A stretch of DNA of 5,439 nt from the NCBI GenBank assembly GCA_946478915.1, contig CAMLER010000389.1:1-5439 (forward strand), read 5' to 3'. The notes under the pieces are model-generated. The model did not search any database. It was not told the DNA's origin and was given only the letters and a program-made list of their open reading frames with translations. Below are positions 1-5,439 of the stretch, piece by piece (position 1 is the stretch's first letter; each line of letters opens with the position of its first letter). A program made the translations under genes and the position numbers. The DNA is from an uncultured Chryseolinea sp. GTDB taxonomy: Bacteria > Bacteroidota > Bacteroidia > Cytophagales > Cyclobacteriaceae.

Positions 1-54
1 ATCACGTACGGTTCTGTGAGCGCCTTGGGGTGAAACTCCCCTTGGCTACTCGAC
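1..54 (+). mobile_element. Group II intron, 3' end (partial domain V, complete domain VI, 3' splice site)
   Basis: This is the 3' terminus of a self-splicing, retromobile group II intron; the rest, including any reverse transcriptase/maturase gene, lies left of the window. Bases 1-14 read as the 3' strand of domain V: ACGGTTC at 8-14 is the usual partner of the conserved GAGCCGT strand, which is off-window, as is the catalytic AGC triad. After a short TGT linker, bases 18-51 fold as domain VI: GAG (18-20) pairs with CTC (49-51), GCC (22-24) with GGC (44-46), and GGGG (27-30) with CCCC (38-41), closed by a loop containing GAAA. A48 is left unpaired near the base of the stem, seven nucleotides from the end counting itself, where the branch-point adenosine is expected. 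The intron ends in CGAC, matching the usual AY ending, so the 3' exon should start at base 55. The pattern is recognised from memory of bacterial group II introns. The class cannot be assigned from this fragment. Confidence 0.85.
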
Positions 55-166
55 AATCGTTAATTGTTGGTCCGCGTGATGAGTATTCTAGTCCTTGTTC
101 CCTATTCCTGTCCCCATCCCATTCTCTCTACCGTCAGTACCGAGAGCGGACCGATCACAGATTAAT
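55..166. other. Non-coding strip between intron end and permease stop
   Basis: These 112 bases form the 3' exon side of the intron insertion and the region downstream of the permease gene. No reading frame with a recognisable protein is present on either strand; the long open + frame that crosses it continues antisense through the permease and looks accidental. The only structure noticed is one arm of a 9-bp inverted repeat that pairs with the permease stop region. Confidence 0.5.
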
Positions 167-179
167 TCACTCCGCTCTC
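142..179 (-). repeat. 9-bp inverted repeat spanning the permease stop codon
   Basis: GAGAGCGGA (142-150) and TCCGCTCTC (171-179) are perfect inverted copies separated by 20 bases, with the permease stop codon (167-169) inside the loop. On the permease mRNA this gives a GC-rich 9-bp hairpin at the extreme 3' end of the gene. No T-run follows the stem in the minus-strand direction, so it does not meet the standard for an intrinsic terminator. It could stabilise the 3' end of the transcript, or be chance. Confidence 0.35.
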
Positions 180-2587
180 AGCGACTTGACCGGATTCCCC
201 CTGGCAGCGCGAAGCGCCTGCAGACTGATCGATAAAAACGCGATCAGCATTGTAATGGCGCCTGCTGCCACCAATACCCACCACGGAAAGGCTATACGAA
301 ACGCGAACGTGCCCAGCCATTTGTACATCAGCCATACAGCGACCGGCCATGCAACGAGATTGGCAATACCCACTAGCCTCATAAAGTCCCGATTGATCAT
401 CACGACAATATCGCGTACGCTTGCACCTACTACCTTTCGTATACCGATTTCTTTGGTTCGCTGCTCGGCTGCAAAGGTTGCCAGCCCAAACAACCCGAGA
501 CATGCAATAAAAATTGCCAATGAAGTAAATAACAAAAAGATAAATCCAACGCGTTTTTCTGTTCGATGCTTTGCTGCGAAGTTCTCTTCCAGCAATGTGT
601 ATTCAAAAGGCGCTTTGTTAGCATATTTTGTCCAAAGCGATTGTATCAAGGCAATTTTTTCTGATGTTTTTCCAGGAGTGAGTCGAATGGCTATTTCCCA
701 GTTGGGTTGCCTGCCCAGCACTATAGCCAGTGGCTGGATCGGTTCTCTCAGCGATTGAAAGTTGAAATCTTTAATTATGCCAATAACTTCGCGTTCCCGT
801 TTTGGCTCGTCATAATGACTGATGAGCTTCCTGCCCTGCAGAAATGTGATCCCTAGCTTTTTCGCTGCAGTTTCGTTCAGGATTATGGCATTTGAATCAG
901 CTGGATTGTTTTCAGAGAAAAAGCGACCCTGTACAATTTCGTAGCGCATCGTTTCCTGGTGATCATAATCCATCTCATAAACACTTAGCAAATATTCCTT
1001 ACCATTGTCCGGCGTGCTGAAAAGAGATTGCCAATCTACATTAGGGGGAAGCCTGTTGACATAGCTGGCTGAAGTAATCTCCATTTGTTTCAAGAGTTCC
1101 TCTTTGAATGCTTTGCCATTGCTACCTAAATTGCGTGTATGCAGGAGGTTGACAATGTTGTCTTTTTCAAAGCCAACATTAGCGCGCTGGATGTACCGAA
1201 TTTGAAGATAGACCACTAGCGTGGAGATGATCAAAACTGTAGAAATAAAGAACTGGAAAATGACCAGCCCGTTTCGAATTCCATAACTTCGAAGCTGCTC
1301 TCTTAACTTGCCTTTTAAAACTTCCGCTGGACTAAAATGTGCAAGATAGAATGCAGGGTAACTGCCTGCGAGGAGGCCGGAAAATAAAATACAAATGATC
1401 GCGATAGCAAGAAAAAGTGGACTAAAAAATACATCAAACTGAATTTGCTTCCCTGTAAAGAAATTGAAAACTGGAAGTATTGCGATAACAAGCAGGGCCG
1501 AAATCGCTACCGCGATAAAAATGTATAAGTATGACTCCAGCAAAAACTGAAAGATAAGACGGTCATGCGGTGCGCCGACAGTTTTCCTGATCCCAACCTC
1601 CTTTGCACGGCTAGCTGACCGCGCTGTCGATAAGTTCATAAAGTTGATACATGCCAGCACCGTAATGAACAATGCGATGAATCCGAAAGTATATAAATAT
1701 TGAATGTCGCTATTGGGTTCGAGTTCGTCGGGAAGTTGTGACTTGAGGTGAATGTCGACGAGTGGTTGGGTGAAAAAAGCGATGTCATTACCTTGTGCTT
1801 TGAAATGAGCTAAAGTTGTATTGTTGTGTTGTTCAAGTTCTGCGCCGATTTTGTACTCAAGTATTGAGTTTAATCTGGTGGAGATATCATCTACACTTTT
1901 GCCCGGCTTCAGTTTCAGGTAGGTGTATACGGTACTTGACATGTAGTCACCGGGATCACTACTGGTGTAAGATGACAGTGAAAGGATAAGACTGAAATGA
2001 AAGTGCGAATTTAGCGGCGGATCTTCAGCAATCCCTGCTACTTGTGCGGTGTATCCTTGCGCCAGGTTCAGTGTTTTTCCTAAGGGTGTTTTGTCACCCT
2101 GACCTTTGTAACCAAAATAGCGTTTTGCCGCTGACTCGCTAAGCACGAGTTTTCTTTCGCCAAGCAAAACACTATCCGGATGTCCTTCGATAAGTTTAAA
2201 ATTGAAGAAGCGGAAGAAGTTTGGATCGGCGAGCAACAGCTGGGGTTCGGTAAACGACTTTTCTTCGTATCGCACGGGAAATGTCTTCCAGCTTGCCATA
2301 CGAAGACTACTTTCAATTTCCGGAATATCGTCGGCGATACCTTGGGCCACGAGAACACCGGTTTGGGCTGAAGTAAATTTTTTTCCCTCTAAGACGCCTT
2401 TCACCCCAAGGCGATGAATTCGTTCGGAATCAGAATGAAATTTGTCGTAGGTAAGTTCGTCGTGAATGTAAAGTATAATGAGCAGGCTACACGTTACGCC
2501 AATAGTAAGCCCGGCGATGTTGATGATCGAAAAGCCCCTCTGCCTGGACATGAAGCGAAGGGCGATCTTCAGGTAATTTTTGATCAT
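167..2587 (-). CDS. FtsX/MacB-type ABC transporter permease (two FtsX units)
   Basis: Inner-membrane permease of the MacB/FtsX superfamily, in the long form common in Bacteroidota (about 800 aa; here 806 aa, apparently complete). Such proteins work with a separate cytoplasmic ATPase to drive movements of a periplasmic domain (mechanotransmission) rather than classical import. The N-terminus is basic, followed by TM1 at about 20-42, then a periplasmic core domain at about 45-290. A first FtsX block has helices near 297-317, 345-370 and 388-412. A second unit has a helix near 440-462, a second periplasmic domain at about 465-670, and helices near 680-705, 733-757 and 768-790. The two cytoplasmic coupling segments are clear repeats of each other: RAKEVGIRKTVGA (328-339) and RTKEIGIRKVVGAS (710-723). 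The C-terminus GNPVKSLRAE is typical of the family. The ATG at 2587 is chosen because it begins the standard N-terminus just before TM1. No ATPase gene is visible, and the substrate cannot be inferred. The DUF2911 gene lies 98 bp upstream on the same strand. Confidence 0.93.
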   Translation of the reverse strand: MIKNYLKIALRFMSRQRGFSIINIAGLTIGVTCSLLIILYIHDELTYDKFHSDSERIHRLGVKGVLEGKKFTSAQTGVLVAQGIADDIPEIESSLRMASWKTFPVRYEEKSFTEPQLLLADPNFFRFFNFKLIEGHPDSVLLGERKLVLSESAAKRYFGYKGQGDKTPLGKTLNLAQGYTAQVAGIAEDPPLNSHFHFSLILSLSSYTSSDPGDYMSSTVYTYLKLKPGKSVDDISTRLNSILEYKIGAELEQHNNTTLAHFKAQGNDIAFFTQPLVDIHLKSQLPDELEPNSDIQYLYTFGFIALFITVLACINFMNLSTARSASRAKEVGIRKTVGAPHDRLIFQFLLESYLYIFIAVAISALLVIAILPVFNFFTGKQIQFDVFFSPLFLAIAIICILFSGLLAGSYPAFYLAHFSPAEVLKGKLREQLRSYGIRNGLVIFQFFISTVLIISTLVVYLQIRYIQRANVGFEKDNIVNLLHTRNLGSNGKAFKEELLKQMEITSASYVNRLPPNVDWQSLFSTPDNGKEYLLSVYEMDYDHQETMRYEIVQGRFFSENNPADSNAIILNETAAKKLGITFLQGRKLISHYDEPKREREVIGIIKDFNFQSLREPIQPLAIVLGRQPNWEIAIRLTPGKTSEKIALIQSLWTKYANKAPFEYTLLEENFAAKHRTEKRVGFIFLLFTSLAIFIACLGLFGLATFAAEQRTKEIGIRKVVGASVRDIVVMINRDFMRLVGIANLVAWPVAVWLMYKWLGTFAFRIAFPWWVLVAAGAITMLIAFLSISLQALRAARGNPVKSLRAE

Positions 2588-2685
2588 TGATATTCAGCGC
2601 TAATATAACAGTGTGCCTTGAAATAAGCAGCGTTCAGGAACCACTGAGTCCTAGCTTTCCCATTTTTTGTTGGTTACGTGTGGGA
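2588..2685. other. Short gap between DUF2911 gene and permease
   Basis: This 98-bp spacer separates two genes on the minus strand. I see no convincing terminator: the best hairpin is TCCCA with TGGGA, only 5 bp, and not followed by a T-run. I also see no confident promoter. Read-through from the DUF2911 gene into the permease gene is therefore possible but not shown. Confidence 0.35.
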
Positions 2686-3228
2686 TCACTGTGGTAGAAT
2701 CGGAATGCGCAAAAGAATTTTGTCCCATCTGATATCCATATTGACTGCGGCTGCACTATCGCTAAATGAGATCGTGAGTTGTTCGGTTTCTTCGGATGTT
2801 TGCACAGGCACGTCAATTTTTGCAACATCCTTCGAATAATCGGGCTCGTTATGTGCTGCTGAGATACCGGGTTCAGCATTGAGCGCGATCTCAAATGATT
2901 CGGCGCCCGGAACCGCGTACATGCGATAGGTACCGGCTGCCACCGCTTTTCCTCCAAACAATACATTCCTACTAAAGGTGATGTCTGTCGATGCATTGGC
3001 ACCCAGCCGCCAGTATTGTCCGAATAAAAGCAATGGCTGATCTGAAACATCTCCGAAAATGGTCCTTCCTTTTTTATACGGCCGGCTATATTCTACCTTC
3101 AAATCGATTCCGTTGCTGCTGTGGGTCACAACGTCCTTTGGGCTTTTAGGTGATAGTAGTTGGAATGCTATAAAAGCGACAATGCCAATAACCATCAGGG
3201 CTATAACAATGTAGGTTACCTTCTTCAT
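2686..3228 (-). CDS. DUF2911 family protein, membrane-anchored
   Basis: A 180-aa protein of the DUF2911 family (PF11138), whose biochemical role is unknown. The N-terminus is a basic start and a hydrophobic segment at about 5-25 with no lipobox cysteine, so it is probably an uncleaved anchor or signal segment placing the rest in the periplasm. Family signatures in order: VEYSRPYKKGRTIFG (45-59), YWRLGANASTDITF (72-85), FGGKAVAAGTYRMYAVPG (91-108) and a closing RWDKILLRIPI strand (167-177). This is a single compact beta-rich domain of ordinary family length, with no extra C-terminal repeats. The ATG at 3228 is the natural start because it precedes the hydrophobic segment; the upstream AAGG is too far away to be a good ribosome binding site, as is common in Bacteroidota. 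It lies upstream of the permease on the same strand and diverges from the dehydratase-like gene. Family assignment is firm; function is not. Confidence 0.88.
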   Translation of the reverse strand: MKKVTYIVIALMVIGIVAFIAFQLLSPKSPKDVVTHSSNGIDLKVEYSRPYKKGRTIFGDVSDQPLLLFGQYWRLGANASTDITFSRNVLFGGKAVAAGTYRMYAVPGAESFEIALNAEPGISAAHNEPDYSKDVAKIDVPVQTSEETEQLTISFSDSAAAVNMDIRWDKILLRIPILPQ

Positions 3229-3394
3229 ATGCTATCGATTTGCCTTGTAACTTAGTGAAAATCCCCTGCAGTTTCAGCCAGATTTTTATAGATCAGCGGT
3301 CTTAAAGCTCAGATATCAACACCTTCCCAAATGGTTATTTTTCCATTCACATGATTCACCATCTATTCGCGAACTGGCTTCAGTACTTTTCTGG

Positions 3395-3426
3395 TTGGGC
3401 CGGATTTAGGATTCCTGATATTTTCA
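3395..3426 (+). promoter_or_regulatory. Possible Bacteroidota-type promoter for the RspA/ManD-like gene
   Basis: TTG at 3395-3397 followed after 21 bases by TATTTTCA at 3419-3426 has the spacing of the Bacteroidota primary sigma promoter (TTTG at -33, TAnnTTTG at -7), but the -7 element has two mismatches. It would give a leader of roughly 45 bases before the ATG at 3479. This is a weak match in AT-rich DNA and could be chance. Confidence 0.2.
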
Positions 3427-3428
3427 TC

Positions 3429-3436
3429 CAAATTTA
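3429..3436 (-). promoter_or_regulatory. Exact TAnnTTTG -7-like box facing the DUF2911 gene
   Basis: On the minus strand bases 3436 to 3429 read TAAATTTG, an exact match to the Bacteroidota -7 consensus TAnnTTTG. There is no TTG or TTTG at the expected 19-22 base distance upstream, and a start here would leave a leader of about 190 bases before the DUF2911 ATG. It is recorded only as a candidate. Confidence 0.17.
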
Positions 3437-3478
3437 AGGAACCATTCGCCTTTTCTTTAAACCTAAATCAAGACACAT

Positions 3479-4831
3479 ATGAAAGCAACGAAACATTTTC
3501 AATCCAGTCGCCGGGATACTTTGAAAATAATGGGAGTCGGTATGCTGGGATTGCTTGGAAGTTCGGAAGCACGCGCAGAAAACCATGTTACACCCGCTTA
3601 CGCTAAGGGACTTCCCCCCGTAAAAATAAAAAGTGTAAAGGCTATTGCAACCGCTCCGCAAGGTTCTAACCTAATCGTTGTAAAAGTGGAAACGACAGAG
3701 CCGGGTTTGTATGGCCTGGGCTGTGCGACTTTCACGCAAAGGGCTTTCGCTGTAGTCACCGCCATTGACAGTTACCTCAACGAGTTCTGCGTGGGAAGAG
3801 ACGTTGACAATATCGAGGACATGTGGAATGCGGCTTATGTAAGTTCATATTGGCGAAACGGGCCTGTGCTAAATAATGCGCTGAGCGGTCTCGACCAGGC
3901 GCTATGGGATATTAAAGGAAAACGCGCGAATATGCCTGTCTACCAGCTGCTCGGAGGAAAATCACGATTTGCCATACCATGTTATACGCACGCGAGTGGA
4001 AACACGCCCGAAGCCGTTGCAGACCATGCGCAAAAGATTATGGCGGATGGTTTCAAGTACGTCAGAATACAACAGGGTGGGTATGGGGCAGTTGGGGCCG
4101 CAGGTTCTGAAGCTCAACCCGATTTTAAGCAAGCAGGCTTTGGTATGCCCTCTGATAATTACATGAATGAGAAACTTTACTTAAAATCCGTCCCTAAAAT
4201 GTTCGACGTGGTCCGCAAGCGTTGTGGGGAAGAGGTGGAGTTGCTTCACGATATTCATGAACGCGTTCAACCCATGGATGCGATTAACATGATCAAAAGT
4301 CTCGAAGAATATGATCCATTTTTTATCGAAGATCCATTTTCACCTGAGAATATGGAATGGTTCAAGCAACTGCGTGCTACAACCTCTGTTCCGATCGCTA
4401 TGGGTGAATTATTCAACAATATCAATGAGTTTAAAATGCCAATGGTTAACCAATGGTTTGACTTTATACGCGTGCACGTTTCTCAAATCGGAGGTATAAC
4501 GCCTGCGATGAAAATTGCGCGTCTTGGCGAATGGTTCAATATTCGAACTGCTTTCCATGGCCCGGGCGATGTTTCTCCGGTCGGGCATTCCGCACATGCA
4601 CACATCGATCTGGCTGTATGGAATTTTGGAATACAGGAAGCGGTCTCTTTTTCTGACAAAATGCTTGAAGTTTTTTCAGGATGCCCCACCATGAAAAACG
4701 GATATATGTCCGTTAATGAAGTTCCAGGCATCGGTGTGGACATAAATGAAAAGGCTGCAGCAAAATATCCCATCACCACAAAATCAAACTGGCAGGTGCG
4801 AAAAAAAGATGGAACGTTGATACGCCCTTAG
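3479..4831 (+). CDS. Tat-exported enolase-superfamily protein, RspA/D-mannonate dehydratase-like
   Basis: A 450-aa member of the enolase superfamily (mandelate racemase/muconate lactonizing type), close in pattern to E. coli RspA and to ManD, which dehydrates D-mannonate to 2-keto-3-deoxy-D-gluconate. Residues 1-33 form a twin-arginine signal: SRRDTLK at 10-16, a hydrophobic stretch at 17-27, and a likely cleavage after ARA (31-33), so the enzyme should act folded in the periplasm. The N-terminal capping domain spans about 47-160 and includes ALWDIKGK (141-148). The barrel follows. The metal ligands appear as D258 (LLHDIHER), E284 (FIEDPFSPEN) and E310 (MGELFN); the acid histidine is H260; R331, H360 (FHGPGD) and E387 (GIQE) also match. 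These sit at a constant offset of 48 from ManD numbering as I recall it (D210, H212, E236, E262, R283, H312, E339). R196 matches ManD R147, but the position of catalytic Y159 falls in a Gly/Ala-rich loop and appears to be alanine. The ATG at 3479 gives a complete signal peptide. Family is sure; the exact reaction is not, so no symbol is given. Confidence 0.92.
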   Translation: MKATKHFQSSRRDTLKIMGVGMLGLLGSSEARAENHVTPAYAKGLPPVKIKSVKAIATAPQGSNLIVVKVETTEPGLYGLGCATFTQRAFAVVTAIDSYLNEFCVGRDVDNIEDMWNAAYVSSYWRNGPVLNNALSGLDQALWDIKGKRANMPVYQLLGGKSRFAIPCYTHASGNTPEAVADHAQKIMADGFKYVRIQQGGYGAVGAAGSEAQPDFKQAGFGMPSDNYMNEKLYLKSVPKMFDVVRKRCGEEVELLHDIHERVQPMDAINMIKSLEEYDPFFIEDPFSPENMEWFKQLRATTSVPIAMGELFNNINEFKMPMVNQWFDFIRVHVSQIGGITPAMKIARLGEWFNIRTAFHGPGDVSPVGHSAHAHIDLAVWNFGIQEAVSFSDKMLEVFSGCPTMKNGYMSVNEVPGIGVDINEKAAAKYPITTKSNWQVRKKDGTLIRP

Positions 4832-4843
4832 TGTAAGTAAGGG
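4825..4843 (+). repeat. 6-bp inverted repeat at the stop codon of the RspA/ManD-like gene
   Basis: CCCTTA (4825-4830) and TAAGGG (4838-4843) are perfect inverted copies with a 7-base loop, and the stop codon TAG (4829-4831) is partly inside the stem. No T-run follows on the plus strand. It is the only hairpin seen in the 53-bp convergent gap, but it is short and may not terminate transcription. Confidence 0.25.
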
Positions 4844-4884
4844 ACAGACACTTGCTGCAATTCCTAAGTCGGTTTAGAATATTA

Positions 4885-5439
4885 TTAGTACGATAGGCCC
4901 GGTGCTTTTTTGAGGTAAGTAGTGTCGGACAACTGCTTCAACAGAAAATCAGCTACATCTGCGCGTGAAATTTTGAGCGTCAAATGCTTTGCATTGGGGC
5001 CGAACCCGTGTCTGTAGCTTCCTGTTCTGGTCCCATCCGTGAACGCAGCTGGTCTGACAATCGTCCACTGAAGAGAGCTTCGGAAAATATATTTCTCCTG
5101 CAGTTCATGATCTGCATATGCTTTGCGCAATAGCATCCCGAACATGATATATTTCCAAAAGAAATTCAGATTAGGGCGGCTGTCGCCCGCACCAAGCGTT
5201 GATTGACATATAAGTCTTTGAACGCCCGACTTCTCCATAGCAGAAATAATGTTTTGCGTGCCCACCGCTCTGACTTTGCCATGGCTGCCCGCACCGAGTA
5301 TGCAGACTGCTGCGTCGTGCCCTGGCGTTGCGTCGTCCACGGCTGAATGGTCAAGCACGTCGCCTTTAACAACGGTCAGGTTGGGATGGCTGATAGAAAT
5401 TGCGAGCGGATTTCTGGCAGAAGCGCTAACTAAATGGTT
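4885..5439 (-). CDS. Atypical SDR / NmrA-like NAD(P)-binding protein, N-terminus cut off by window edge
   Basis: The last 184 residues of an NAD(P)-binding Rossmann protein of the atypical short-chain dehydrogenase type (NAD(P)H-binding/NmrA-like, PF13460 group). The frame stays open to base 5439 with no stop, so the gene begins outside the window. Family length (about 210 aa) suggests some 25-30 residues are missing, including the glycine-rich nucleotide motif. Visible fragment numbering: HPNLTVVKGDVLD (18-30), the usual strand before the conserved aspartate; HDAAVCILGAG (41-51); a helix ending in SGVQRLICQSTLGAGDS (71-87); an amphipathic stretch FFWKYIMFGMLLRKAYADHELQ (93-114), family-like; WTIVRPAAFTDG (125-136), the typical substrate-side motif; and ISRADVADFLLKQL (157-170), the typical closing helix. 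A GTG at 5358 is internal and should not be taken as the start. Members are redox enzymes or redox sensors with varied substrates, which cannot be told from this fragment. It converges with the dehydratase-like gene across 53 bp. Confidence 0.87.
   Translation of the reverse strand, partial: NHLVSASARNPLAISISHPNLTVVKGDVLDHSAVDDATPGHDAAVCILGAGSHGKVRAVGTQNIISAMEKSGVQRLICQSTLGAGDSRPNLNFFWKYIMFGMLLRKAYADHELQEKYIFRSSLQWTIVRPAAFTDGTRTGSYRHGFGPNAKHLTLKISRADVADFLLKQLSDTTYLKKAPGLSY

Larger units (their letters stand above)
3229..3478. other. Divergent intergenic region
   Basis: These 250 bases lie between the starts of the minus-strand DUF2911 gene and the plus-strand RspA/ManD-like gene and should hold the promoters of both. 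No small gene or RNA gene is recognised. Visible elements are weak: an 8-bp palindrome TTCGCGAA at 3366-3373, a 5-bp hairpin AATGG/CCATT around 3330-3347, and the two poor promoter candidates listed separately. No riboswitch or clear operator is seen. Confidence 0.5.

Noticed and set aside
30..758. 242-aa open frame on the plus strand beginning inside the intron end
   Set aside because: It runs antisense through the well-supported permease gene, starts inside the intron domain VI and has no recognisable protein motif or membrane pattern. It is an accidental open frame.
2600..2607. TATATTAG on the minus strand as a -7 promoter element for the permease
   Set aside because: It has one mismatch to the consensus, no -33 element at the right distance, and would leave a leader of only a few bases.
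2641..2691. Hairpin in the DUF2911-permease gap as an intrinsic terminator
   Set aside because: Only about 5 bp of continuous pairing, a long loop, and no T-run after it in the direction of transcription.
2634..3050. 138-aa minus-strand frame overlapping the DUF2911 gene
   Set aside because: It is an out-of-frame reading of the DUF2911 coding sequence, which has clear family motifs in the other frame.
3229..3478. Riboswitch, small RNA or small gene in the divergent intergenic region
   Set aside because: No conserved riboswitch core, no strong structured element and no credible small reading frame were seen; only a short palindrome and weak promoter-like matches.
4885..5358. Treating the GTG at 5358 as the start of the NAD(P)-binding protein
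   Set aside because: The frame continues open upstream to the window edge and codes for family-like sequence (HPNLTVVKGD) before this codon, so the gene is partial rather than short.

Overview
The window looks like a piece of a Bacteroidota chromosome, probably a Cytophagales-type genome. The evidence is the kind of proteins present: a long two-unit FtsX/MacB permease, a DUF2911 protein and a Tat-exported RspA/ManD homologue. GC content is moderate and there are no strong Shine-Dalgarno sequences before the starts, which is usual in this phylum. The taxon is inferred from gene families, not from a marker gene.

Layout from left to right. Bases 1-54 are the 3' end of a group II intron on the + strand: the 3' half of domain V, all of domain VI, and the splice boundary. 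The rest of the intron lies left of the window. A 112-bp non-coding strip follows. The 3' end of a minus-strand ABC transporter permease gene (167-2587, 806 aa) faces the intron. Upstream of the permease, on the same strand and after a 98-bp gap, is a membrane-anchored DUF2911 protein (2686-3228). A 250-bp intergenic region (3229-3478) separates this from a divergent plus-strand gene (3479-4831) encoding an enolase-superfamily protein of the RspA/D-mannonate dehydratase type with a twin-arginine signal. Converging on it from the right is a minus-strand atypical short-chain dehydrogenase/NmrA-like NAD(P)-binding protein (4885 to the window edge), which lacks its N-terminal part because the window ends.

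How the genes work together: the DUF2911 gene and the permease gene could be co-transcribed, but nothing else suggests one pathway. No ATPase partner for the permease and no sugar-acid transporter or kinase for the dehydratase homologue is visible. I see no coherent new multi-gene system. The two points most worth a second look are the group II intron terminus at the left edge and the dehydratase homologue, which keeps the metal ligands and catalytic histidine of ManD but appears to lack its catalytic tyrosine and is predicted to be exported.
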